The notes under the pieces: generated by a model
What the model saw: the letters and a program-made list of their open reading frames with translations, nothing else
What the model was told of the DNA's origin: nothing
Databases searched by the model: none
Shown: positions 12,426-22,629 of the stretch, one piece after another
How the letters are laid out: each line of letters starts with the position of its first letter
How positions within the stretch are numbered: the first letter of the stretch is position 1
Origin: Bufo bufo
Lineage: Eukaryota > Chordata > Amphibia > Anura > Bufonidae
Reading direction: 5' to 3'
Assembly: GCF_905171765.1 (NCBI RefSeq)
Contig: NC_053391.1
Location: 690,983,175 to 691,047,174 of the forward strand
DNA: 64,000 nt
Made by a program: the position numbers and the translations under genes

Positions 12426-12429
12426 TTAA

Positions 12430-12810
12430 AGCTTTTACCTCAATGTTTGTTAAATTATTACGTTTGTATCTAATTTTTTCTTTTAATTTGCGGATATCAT
12501 GTTCTACGCATTCTTTGAAACTAGCCATTTCTTGACTTATCTCATTCCTGGGATATTTCTTGGAGGTTCTCTTTAGATCGGTGTGAACAAAAGTATTGTT
12601 AGTTACGGTTTCTCGATTTATGGGATTTTAAAATTTTTTTTTTTTTAAACAGAGACGTCTTAGGAATTTTTCGACACCAATAAAGGTGTCAAACTTATTT
12701 AATTTATTAGTGGGAGCAAATTTAAGACCTTTATTTAATAAAGTGACCTGTTCATTAGTTAAGTTTTTAGTGCTCAAATTAATAATAGAATCATTAGTGA
12801 TTGTGGTGTT
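12430..12810 (-). pseudogene. PLE reverse transcriptase, left copy, N-terminal part
   Basis: On the minus strand it encodes the conserved Penelope RT amino terminus (LLNKGLKFAPTNKLNKF and following), continuing to the IEVKAL segment at 12430, where the TTAA elements interrupt it. The downstream continuation is at 6604 and below. A homopolymer A-run near 12640 puts a stop in frame, as in the right copy. Confidence 0.75.
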
Positions 12811-13790
12811 TTATATCTGCGTCTCCTCCGTCTTCTTTCTCCCTCCTCTACGTATCTTTCCCTTTCTCCGTGGTTCCTTGTTCTCATCCGGTGTTCCTGA
12901 GTGTTGTAATATTCCTGTTGGTGTGTTTTCTCTGTTCTGAAGTGCTGTGATCTGTGTATTTCGTGCGGCGTCTGAGGTCTGTGTCTGAGATTGTATTGGT
13001 GATCTATTTGTGATTCTTTGTTTCGTGTATGTGTTCTCCCTTGTGGTGATTCGTGCCTCGTCCGTGTTCTGTGATGTGGTGGTCTCCTGTGTAAAAAATG
13101 TTCCCGTTCCTCCAAAATCTCAAATCTGTTTTGGACGGGTATAGTGAAATCATTTGTGAATTTTTCCCTATTGGGTATATCTTCATCTTGTGTAAAATTA
13201 GGTGTACTAGGTCTTATCGTTATATCTCGTTGTGTCTCCCCAATGTCATAGATTCTTCTATTTATTCTGCTTTCATAACTGATCTTTTTTGTTTTTTTAT
13301 CTATGATTTCTTTTTCTATTCTGTCCAGATTGGTGCATAATCTGGACTGAAAAGTCAGAAATTCCATATTTTGGGGTAGTTTGTCTACAGTTGGGCGTAA
13401 TTCATTAATTCTATTAGACGTCTCTGTCAAAATCTCAAGTCTTCGTTTGACAATTAATTTAACAAGAGAAAGGGAATATTGGTGCAGTGTATCATCCCAT
13501 TCTCTAATAAAAGTTTGGTTACACAGGTCTTGAGCTGGATTTTTTGTTAGTGTCAAACCCTTGGGGATACTATTGCTCTCTATGTAACGGGTTAATGTTT
13601 TTACTTCCCATCTTTGTTTCAACTGTCTAATCAAGAGAGTTTCTAATTCTCTAAAGGTATCCCTCATGGATATGGTGTCATTATTGTGTTTCGTCTCACT
13701 AGTTGCAAAGGAAAAATTGTCAACTTTTTGTTTTTTTGTTTCTACATGATCCCAAATACTTTTGGTCACCTCCTCATTTTGTGCAGACAT
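12774..13790 (-). CDS. PLE ORF1, left copy (unknown function)
   Basis: A 338-codon frame starting at MSAQNEEV (ATG at 13790; the frame is open further upstream but that part lies in pseudo-LTR sequence). It is charged and mostly helical, with the stretch LETLLIRQLKQRWEVKTLTR in the first third and a strongly basic C-terminus ending in six arginines. No catalytic motif seen. It ends just inside the start of the RT frame, which lies in a different phase. It could be a nucleic-acid-binding or gag-like partner of the RT, or the N-terminus of one product joined by a frameshift. The near-identical right copy is at 17222-18238. Confidence 0.65.
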   Translation of the reverse strand: MSAQNEEVTKSIWDHVETKKQKVDNFSFATSETKHNNDTISMRDTFRELETLLIRQLKQRWEVKTLTRYIESNSIPKGLTLTKNPAQDLCNQTFIREWDDTLHQYSLSLVKLIVKRRLEILTETSNRINELRPTVDKLPQNMEFLTFQSRLCTNLDRIEKEIIDKKTKKISYESRINRRIYDIGETQRDITIRPSTPNFTQDEDIPNREKFTNDFTIPVQNRFEILEEREHFLHRRPPHHRTRTRHESPQGRTHTRNKESQIDHQYNLRHRPQTPHEIHRSQHFRTEKTHQQEYYNTQEHRMRTRNHGERERYVEEGERRRRRRRYKTPQSLMILLLI

Positions 13791-13910
13791 AGTGGGTGGT
13801 ACAAAAGGAAATATAATAAATGGATATGTCGCACTAAAATAAGGTGGAGATCCAAACAGAGGTGCTCCCACCAACAGACAATACCCAGTCTGAGGGAAAT
13901 AAATAGTATA

Positions 13911-15113
13911 AATAATTGAGGTGGGGCACACTCTAATAGTATAGGGATCTTTATTAACATGTAACACTATTTATCACAATACAATATGGATTCAGCATAT
14001 ATAAGAATAAATATAGAATAAAAGAGCAGCAGATAAACACTGTTAACAATATTAAAATAGTGGGTTTAAAAGGCAACAATAAATAAATACAAAGTAAGAA
14101 TATATAGTCAGATAATATAATTTAATATAACTATGGATCCCAATAAATTATGATGTGGAGTTCATATATTCAATAATAAGTTGAACTGTTCAGTAATGAT
14201 CATACCAATTTGCAATAATGACCATACAAGTAATCCACTAATCGTACTTGGTATATTATTCCATAAATTTTTGTTGCGGTAATGCAAGTAATCCTCTCCT
14301 GCAGACAGTCCTTAATCACAACTGTTAACAATAGTCAATGTCCCAAGCGTATTCAGCCTGAAGATTTTGTTAAACAATAATCTGGCTGTTCATACGCACA
14401 GCGGCGTCCCGCTGTATTTGCTATGAGAAGCAATCGCTTGGAAGAAATGTGCAAGATCTTACCCGAGGGTTTAGATGTACTGGATAATGAGCTCTCGACT
14501 CGGCGTGTCTGTCTTGTCTCCGGTCTCAAGAGCTGATGTCCAAGTTTGAATTTTGGCGCCAGTGGAGTGTGTTTGCTACACGAGGTATGAACCGGTCGTA
14601 TAGTAGCGTTTAAATCACTGCGGCAATTCGTCTGTTTGGACGGCAATCTTCCAGGCTTCCTCGGTCTTGCAGGGTCTCTCTTCCCAATGGGGGGATTAAC
14701 ACCAGACGCGTTTCGGGGATTTAAAGAATGACCCCTTCCTCAGTGGTTAGCATCCCCCTACTTGTGCTCCATCTTTATAGTGAATAAGGGATGCAGGAAA
14801 GGACTGGTTTGGAATCCAGGATTTTTAGGGATTGGGATCCAGAAGAATTATTCCTAAGTTTAAGCACATTTTAACTATCGCAAGTAGCAGAAGTTTAAAC
14901 ACATATATAAGGTAATATTTCTTGTATCGGCTGTCCTATCCCAATAATGGTAAGAGTTATTACAAACAAAGTTGATTAATACATTATATAAGAAAAGAAT
15001 AAATATAAAATTGAATAGAACTAGGGAAAATACATCAGAAAGGGTCTTTAAAATAACAATATAAAACCATCCATATATAGGCATATCAATGGGTGGAAAT
15101 AACACATCTCTAA
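13911..15113 (-). repeat. PLE pseudo-LTR, copy ii (upstream of left element, partial)
   Basis: Matches the outer 1.2 kb of the pseudo-LTR and ends abruptly at the inversion junction 15113. It has one copy of the ~56-bp module (compare two in copies i and iii) and an intact hammerhead ribozyme at 14690-14758. Confidence 0.85.
14690..14758 (-). ncRNA. Hammerhead ribozyme ii
   Basis: Same 69-nt architecture as copy i on the minus strand, with CTGAGGA and GAAA cores intact, GGGG/CCCC stem II, and ACG/CGT stem III followed by the GTC cleavage triplet. It lies upstream of the left element body, where cleavage would set the transcript 5' end. Confidence 0.85.
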
Positions 15114-17100
15114 ATACAGAATACATCAAGAAGGAACATCTGTATAACAATAGGAATCCAGAGCAGTGTATTGAACCGCACTCAGACCGCACGCTTCTGG
15201 TGCGGTTTTCATAATATTTACTTTTGGAGAACACACTATAAGATTGATTGTAAGTTTTATCTACAGACACACAAATAGTAATGAAATACCTCAAAGATCC
15301 GAAGAAGGTATTATTCAAAAAAAAAATTAAAAATTCAAAAAATACAAAAAAAGTCTAAAAAATTGCCAAAAAATGTTTTGGTAAAATTCAAACGCACCAG
15401 AACCGCATTGAAATCATAGACGTTTTTTGTAGACTATTCCTATAGAACTCATTGGATAATTGAATGAATATGTATATACGGAAGTATACTATTATTACTG
15501 AGATACCTCTGACACTTTATGTTTAGATGCCCCTGATATTTCCCATAAAAATGTCTCTCAACATGTACCCAGTACCGCAACTGTACATCATTCTGATGCA
15601 TTTTTATAGTATGTGACTATATGGGTAAGAAAACCCTATTATACAACAGTTAATCACCGCTATAACCGCATCAGTGACCAATGTAATATAAATGCTTATA
15701 CACTGAAACAATTACCCGACCTTTTAAGAAAGAAAGAAAAAAACATCTCAGATATACACTGAAGTCGCACTGACATATAGGCGATACTAATGTGCTTTTT
15801 ATAAAGTGATTTTAAAAGGAAACTTTGAACTTTGTGATAGTAGAGATGTGTTATTTCCACCCATTGATATGCCTATATATGGATGGTTTTATATTGTTAT
15901 TTTAAAGACCCTTTCTGATGTATTTTCCCTAGTTCTATTCAATTTTATATTTATTCTTTTCTTATATAATGTATTAATCAACTTTGTTTGTAATAACTCT
16001 TACCATTATTGGGATAGGACAGCCGATACAAGAAATATTACCTTATATATGTGTTTAAACTTCTGCTACCTGCGATAGTTAAAATGTGCTTAAACTTAGG
16101 AATAATTCTTCTGGATCCCAATCCCTAAAAATCCTGGATTCCAAACCAGTCCTTTCCTGCATCCCTTATTCACTATAAAGATGGAGCACAAGTAGGGGGA
16201 TGCTAACCACTGAGGAAGGGGTCATTCTTTAAATCCCCAAAACGCGTCTGGTGTTAATCCCCCCATTGGGAAGAGAGACCCTGCAAGACCGAGGAAGCCT
16301 GGAAGATTGCCGTCCAAACCAACGAATTGCTGCAGTGATTTAAACGCTACTATACGACCGGTTCATACCTCGTGTAGCAAACACACTCCACTGGCGCCAA
16401 AATTCAAACTTGGACATCAGCTCTTGAGACCGGAGACAAGACAGACACGCCGAGTCGAGAGCTCATTATCCAGTACATCTAAACCCTCGGGTAAGATCTT
16501 GCACATTTCTTCCAAGCGATCGCTTCTCATAGCAAATACAGCGGGACGCCGCTGTGCGTATGAACAGCCAGATTATTGCTCAACAAAACCTTCAGGCTGA
16601 ATACGCTTGGAATATTGACTATTGTTAACAGTTGTGATTAAGAACTGTCTTCAGGCTGAATACGCTTGGGATACTGACTATTGTTAACAGTTGTGATTAA
16701 GGACTGTCTGCAGGAGAGGATTACTTGCATTACCGCAACAAAAATTTATGGAATAATATACCAAGTACGATCAGTGGATTACTTGTATGGTCATTATTGC
16801 AAATTGGTATGATCATTACTGAACAGTTCAACTTATTATTGAATATATGAACTCCACATCATAATTTATTGGGATCCATAGTTATATTAAATTATATTAT
16901 CTGACTATATATTCTTACTTTGTATTTATTTATTGTTGCCTTTTAAACCCACTATTTTAATATTGTTAACAGTGTTTATCTGCTGCTCTTTTATTCTATA
17001 TTTATTCTTATATATGCTGAATCCATATTGTATTGTGATAAATAGTGTTACATGTTAATAAAGATCCCTATACTATTAGAGTGTGCCCCACCTCAATTAT
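15114..17100 (+). repeat. PLE pseudo-LTR, copy iii (upstream of right element)
   Basis: Begins at AAATACAGAATACATC, equivalent to position 20596 in the downstream copy, and runs into ORF1 of the right element. It has two copies of the ~56-bp module near 16600-16700 and a hammerhead with a damaged core at 16195-16263. Confidence 0.85.
16195..16263 (+). ncRNA. Hammerhead ribozyme iii, core mutated
   Basis: Stems I, II and III and the CTGAGGA core match the other copies, but the second core element reads AAAA instead of GAAA: the G expected at 16239 (G12 in hammerhead numbering, the general-base position) is A. This copy is predicted to be inactive or strongly impaired. Confidence 0.8.
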
Positions 17101-17221
17101 TTATACTATTTATTTCCCTCAGACTGGGTATTGTCTGTTGGTGGGAGCACCTCTGTTTGGATCTCCACCTTATTTTAGTGCGACATATCCATTTATTATA
17201 TTTCCTTTTGTACCACCCACT

Positions 17222-18238
17222 ATGTCTGCACAAAATGAGGAGGTGACCAAAAGTATTTGGGATCATGTAGAAACAAAAAAACAAAAAGTTGACAATTTTT
17301 CCTTTGCAACTAGTGAGACGAAACACAATAATGACACCATATCCATGAGGGATACCTTTAGAGAATTAGAAACTCTCTTGATTAGACAGTTGAAACAAAG
17401 ATGGGAAGTAAAAACATTAACCCGTTACATAGAGAGCAATAGTATCCCCAAGGGTTTGACACTAACAAAAAATCCAGCTCAAGACCTGTGTAACCAAACT
17501 TTTATTAGAGAATGGGATGATACACTGCACCAATATTCCCTTTCTCTTGTTAAATTAATTGTCAAACGAAGACTTGAGATTTTGACAGAGACGTCTAATA
17601 GAATTAATGAATTACGCCCAACTGTAGACAAACTACCCCAAAATATGGAATTTCTGACTTTTCAGTCCAGATTATGCACCAATCTGGACAGAATAGAAAA
17701 AGAAATCATAGATAAAAAAACAAAAAAGATCAGTTATGAAAGCAGAATAAATAGAAGAATCTATGACATTGGGGAGACACAACGAGATATAACGATAAGA
17801 CCTAGTACACCTAATTTTACACAAGATGAAGATATACCCAATAGGGAAAAATTCACAAATGATTTCACTATACCCGTCCAAAACAGATTTGAGATTTTGG
17901 AGGAACGGGAACATTTTTTAGACAGGACACCACCACATCACAGAACACGGACGAGGCACGAATCACCACAAGGGAGAACACATACACGAAACAAAGAATC
18001 ACAAATAGATCACCAATACAATCTCAGACACAGACCTCAGACGCCGCACGAAATACACAGATCACAGCACTTCAGAACAGAGAAAACACACCAACAGGAA
18101 TATTACAACACTCAGGAACACCGGATGAGAACAAGGAACCACAGAGAAAAGGAAAGATACGTAGAGGAGGGAGAAAGAAGACGGAGGAGACGCAGATATA
18201 AAACACCACAATCACTAATGATTCTATTATTAATTTGA
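17222..18238 (+). CDS. PLE ORF1, right copy (unknown function)
   Basis: 338 codons from MSAQNEEV (ATG 17222), chosen because upstream codons of the open frame fall in pseudo-LTR DNA. The product is hydrophilic with helical, partly coiled-coil-like stretches, an IDKKTKKISYESRINRRIYD segment near the middle, and an Arg/His/Glu-rich tail ending RRRRRRYKTPQ. It differs from the left copy at only a few residues (for example LDRTP versus LHRRP). The stop at 18236-18238 overlaps the start of the RT frame (open from about 18202, phase -1 relative to ORF1), so a fused product through frameshifting is possible but no canonical slippery heptamer is evident. Function unknown; nucleic-acid binding is my inference from charge. 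Confidence 0.65.
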   Translation: MSAQNEEVTKSIWDHVETKKQKVDNFSFATSETKHNNDTISMRDTFRELETLLIRQLKQRWEVKTLTRYIESNSIPKGLTLTKNPAQDLCNQTFIREWDDTLHQYSLSLVKLIVKRRLEILTETSNRINELRPTVDKLPQNMEFLTFQSRLCTNLDRIEKEIIDKKTKKISYESRINRRIYDIGETQRDITIRPSTPNFTQDEDIPNREKFTNDFTIPVQNRFEILEEREHFLDRTPPHHRTRTRHESPQGRTHTRNKESQIDHQYNLRHRPQTPHEIHRSQHFRTEKTHQQEYYNTQEHRMRTRNHREKERYVEEGERRRRRRRYKTPQSLMILLLI

Positions 18239-20502
18239 GCACTAAAAACTTAACTAATGAACAGGTCACTTTATTAAATAAAGGTCTTAAATTTGCTCCC
18301 ACTAATAAATTAAATAAGTTTGACACCTTTATTGGTGTCGAAAAATTCCTAAGACGTCTCTGTTTAAAAAAAAAAAAAATTTAAAATCCCATAAATCGAG
18401 AAACCGTAACTAACAATACTTTTGTTCACACCGATCTAAAGAGAACCTCCAAGAAATATCCCAGGAATGAGATAAGTCAAGAAATGGCTAGTTTCAAAGA
18501 ATGCGTAGAACATGATATCCGCAAATTAAAAGAAAAAATTAGATACAAACGTAATAATTTAACAAACATTGAGGTAAAAGCTTTAAAGGAATTACAAAAA
18601 GAAGAGAATATTGTTATCCGCCCCGCGGATAAAGGTGGAGCTATAGTGGTGCAGGATTTAGAGAAATACAACTCTGAATGTCTACGCCAACTTTCAGATA
18701 ACAGTACGTATAGAAAACTCCCAAACGATCCTACTGAACCTTTTTTAGCAGAATTGAAAATACTATGTGCCAAAGGTAGAGAAATCTGAATTTTAAATGA
18801 AGATGAGCAGAATTTTTTAATCAATGGGTCCCCACGTATCCCTGTATTTTATTGCCTGCGCAAGGTTCATAAAGATAAAGTCAACCCACCTGGCCGTCCG
18901 ATTATATCAGGGATCGGATCACTGACTACAAATTTATCTAAATATGTAGATGTGATACTACAATCTAGAGTCAAACAAGTCCCCTCATACGTCAAGGATA
19001 CGACACAGATCATAAAAATTATTGAAACATTGGATTTTAATGAAAACTGGATCATGGGTACCCTTGACGTTCAGTCACTCTACACCGTGATTAAACATGA
19101 ATTAGGCAAAAAGTCAGTTGTATCTCAACTGACAATGGAGGGCATTTTAAATCAAACGCAAATTGAATATGTGGTTGAGGCAATAGATTTTATTTTGACC
19201 CATAACTATTTTAATTTTGGAGGAGATTTTTATATACAGACACAAGGAACAGCCATGGGCACCAGGTTCGCCCCCAGTTATGCGAATCTATTTATGGCTC
19301 AGTGGGAATACGAAAATATTCAACCCAAGCTGGGGACGAGCCTGGTGCTCTGGCAAAGGTATATTGATGACATATTCTTTGTCTGGCAGGGAGATAGGGA
19401 CTCCCTGAAACAATTTTTAAGTGATATTAACGTAAATGAGTGGAATTTGACTTTTACAGGAAATGCCAGCCAAATATCCTTGGAATTTTTAGACTTACGG
19501 ATTTTAAATCAAGGAGGCAAATTACAATGTACAACTTACGTGAAACCGACAGCTTGTAATAGTTATATCTTATTTAACAGCTGTCATCTCCCTAACTGGC
19601 TGATCAATATTCCGCAGGGACAGTTACAGAGAGCAAAAACGAACTGTACACAAAATGAGGAATTTGAAAAAGAAGCTAAAACTATGACAGAGCAATTCTT
19701 AGAGAAAAAATATCCCATAGAGATTCTGGATGTGGCTCTCAGCAAAGTTAAAGAAATGAACAGGGAGGAATTTTTCATTGACAAAAAAGCTAAACAAAAC
19801 AAAAAAGCTGAACAAATGGATTCTAATTTGCGTTTGATTTTGCCCTTCAATGGGGACTTTAGGAAAATCCAGTCTATAGTCAATAAACACTGGCATTTAC
19901 TGAAAAAGGATAAGATATTGAGTGCATTGATACCAGTCAAACCTAAAATTGTGTTCACCAAGGCCCCCAATTTAAGTATCAAAATTGCACCTACCGTCCA
20001 AAAAATAAAGAAAAACCATACGGCAAGTATCCAATCTTGGGCGGATATTAAGGGCTTCCATCGTTGCGGCAGATGCGGTAATTGCAGATTAACTTCATTC
20101 CCTAAAAAAACGGAAATCATATCAACAACAAATAAACATTGTCACAAAATCAATGAGTTTCTCACCTGCAGCACAGAGGATGTGATTTACGTGATTGAAT
20201 GTCCCTGTAAGCTCCAGTATGTGGGAAGAACAAAAAGAACGTTGAAAAAACGCATTGCAGAACACATCGGTAACATAAAAAAGGGTTTTGAAAATCATTC
20301 ACTGTCATACCATTTTAAAATAAAACATAATCAAGATCCCTCTTGCTTGAAATTTTCAGCAATAGATAAAATACAAAAGGACTGGAGGGGTGGCAACCAT
20401 GTTGAGAAAATGTCACGCCTAGAATCAAAACGAATTTTTGAATTAAACACAGTACAACCGTCCGGGCTGAATGCGGACTTTGAACTGTTCGGCTTCCTAT
20501 AG
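18202..20502 (+). pseudogene. PLE reverse transcriptase + GIY-YIG endonuclease, right copy
   Basis: One phase is open from about 18202 to 20502 except for TAA at 18382-18384, inside an A14 run, and TGA at 18787-18789. In order it holds the Penelope N-terminal segment (LLNKGLKFAPTNK), a basic helical stretch (EHDIRKLKEKIRYKRNN), the RT fingers motif IRPADKGGAIVV, palm motifs QGTAMGTRFAPS and YIDD, a Cys cluster (CGRCGNC), and a C-terminal GIY-YIG endonuclease (IYVIECP, YVGRTKRTLKKR, EHIGN). The last 516 codons (18952-20502) are uninterrupted. The left copy shares the same TGA, so it predates duplication or is tolerated. Expected role: target nicking and target-primed reverse transcription. Confidence 0.88.
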
Positions 20503-20595
20503 GATGGGTGCCATCTGTCGATGATGAACTGTGCGATATTTCAGAGTCGCACTGTTTTTCCTCTACATTTGGCCCCCATCCACTAATTCGGCAGA

Positions 20596-22614
20596 AATAC
20601 AGAATACATCAAGAAGGAACATCTGTATAACAATAGGAATCCAGAGCAGTGTATTGAACCGCACTCAGACCGCACGCTTCTGGTGCGGTTTTCATAATAT
20701 TTACTTTTGGAGAACACACTATAAGATTGATTGTAAGTTTTATCTACAGCCACACAAATAGTAATGAAATACCGCAAAGATCCGAAGAAGGTATTATTCA
20801 AAAAAAAATTAAAAAATTCAAAAAATACAAAAAAAGTCTAAAAAATTGCCAAAAAATGTTTTGGTAAAATTCAAACGCACCAGAACCGCATTGAAATCAT
20901 AGACGTTTTTTGTAGACTATTCCTATAGAACTCATTGGATAATTGAATGAATATGTATATACGGAAGTATACTATTATTACCGAGATACCTCTGACACTT
21001 TATGTTTAGATGCCCCTGATATTTCCCATAAAAATGTCTCTCAACATGTACCCAGTACCGCAACTGTACATCATTCTGATGCTATTTTATAGTATGTGAC
21101 TATATGGGTAAGAAAACCCTATTATATAACAGTTAATCACCGCTATAACCGCATCAGTGACCAATGTAATATAAATGCTTATACACTGAAACAATTACCC
21201 GACCTTTTAAGAAAGAAAGAAAAAAACATCTCAGATATACACTGAAGTCGCACTGACATATAGGCGATACTAATGTGCTTTTTATAAAGTGATTTTAAAA
21301 GGAAACTTTGAACTTTGTGATAGTAGAGATGTGTTATTTCCACCCATTGATATGCCTATATATGGATGGTTTTATATTGTTATTTTAAAGACCCTTTCTG
21401 ATGTATTTTCCCTAGTTCTATTCAATTTTATATTTATTCTTTTCTTATATAATGTATTAATCAACTTTGTTTGTAATAACTCTTACCATTATTGGGATAG
21501 GACAGCCGATACAAGAAATATTACCTTATATATGTGTTTAAACTTCTGCTACCTGCGATAGTTAAAATGTGCTTAAACTTAGGAATAATTCTTCTGGATC
21601 CCAATCCCTAAAAATCCTGGATTCCAAACCAGTCCTTTCCTGCATCCCTTATTCACTATAAAGATGGAGCACAAGTAGGGGGATGCTAACCACTGAGGAA
21701 GGGGTCATTCTTTAAATCCCCGAAACGCGTCTGGTGTTAATCCCCCCATTGGGAAGAGAGACCCTGCAAGACCGAGGAAGCCTAGAAGATTGCCGTCCAA
21801 ACCAACGAATTGCCGCAGTGATTTAAACGCTACTATACGACCGGTTCATACCTCGTGTAGCAAACACACTCCACTGGCGCCAAAATTCAAACTTGGACAT
21901 CAGCTCTTGAGACCGGAGACACGCCGAGTCGAGAGCTCATTATCCAGTACATCTAAACCCTCGGGTAAGATCTTGCACATTTCTTCCAAGCGATCGCTTC
22001 TCATAGCAAATACAGCGGGACGCCGCTGTGCGTATGAACAGCCAGATTATTGCTCAACAAAACCTTCAGGCTGAATACGCTTGGGATACTGACTATTGTT
22101 AACAGTTGTGATTAAGGACTGTCTGCAGGAGAGGATTACTTGCATTACCGCAACAAAAATTTATGGAATAATATACCAAGTACGATCAGTGGATTACTTG
22201 TATGGTCATTATTGCAAATTGGTATGATCATTACTGAACAGTTCAACTTATTATTGAATATATGAACTCCACATCATAATTTATTGGGATCCATAGTTAT
22301 ATTAAATTATATTATCTGACTATATATTCTTACTTTGTATTTATTTATTGTTGCCTTTTAAACCCACTATTTTAATATTGTTAACAGTATTTATCTGCTG
22401 CTCTTTTATTCTATATTTATTCTTATATATGTTGATACCATATGGTATTGTGATAAATAGTGTTACATGTTAATAAAGATCCCTATACTTTTAGAGTGTG
22501 CCCCACCTCAATTATTTATACTATTTATTTCCCTCAGACTGGGTATTGTCTGTTGGTGGGAGCACCTCTGTTTGGATCTCCACCTTATTTTAGTGCGACA
22601 TATCCATTTATTAT
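20596..22614 (+). repeat. PLE pseudo-LTR, copy iv (3' side of right element)
   Basis: Direct repeat of 15114-17100. It has one ~56-bp module and an intact hammerhead at 21678-21746. Unlike the left terminus, it continues about 98 bp past the AATTATTTATA boundary (22516-22614) into sequence equal to the region just upstream of ORF1 (17101-17200), then meets the 15-bp duplication. Confidence 0.85.
21678..21746 (+). ncRNA. Hammerhead ribozyme iv
   Basis: GGGGGAT (21678) pairs with ATCCCCC (ending 21746), and CCA/TGG close stem I. The CTGAGGA core, GGGG/CCCC stem II, GAAA core, ACG/CGT stem III and GTC triplet are all intact. Predicted cleavage is between 21731 and 21732. Confidence 0.87.
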
Positions 22615-22629
22615 ATGTTCACTAAAGTA

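Larger units (their letters stand above)
2599..22614. mobile_element. Head-to-head double Penelope-like element insertion
   Basis: A 20-kb insertion flanked by the 15-bp direct repeat ATGTTCACTAAAGTA (2584-2598 and 22615-22629). Inside, from left to right: pseudo-LTR (minus), RT/GIY-YIG body (minus), pseudo-LTR (minus), inversion junction at 15113/15114, pseudo-LTR (plus), body (plus), pseudo-LTR (plus). The two bodies are nearly identical: their 518- and 516-codon C-terminal frames differ at only a few residues, so the arrangement is recent. PLEs are known for pseudo-LTRs, inverted partial copies and variable target duplications. A complete inverted dimer inside one target duplication is unusual. 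Confidence 0.85.
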
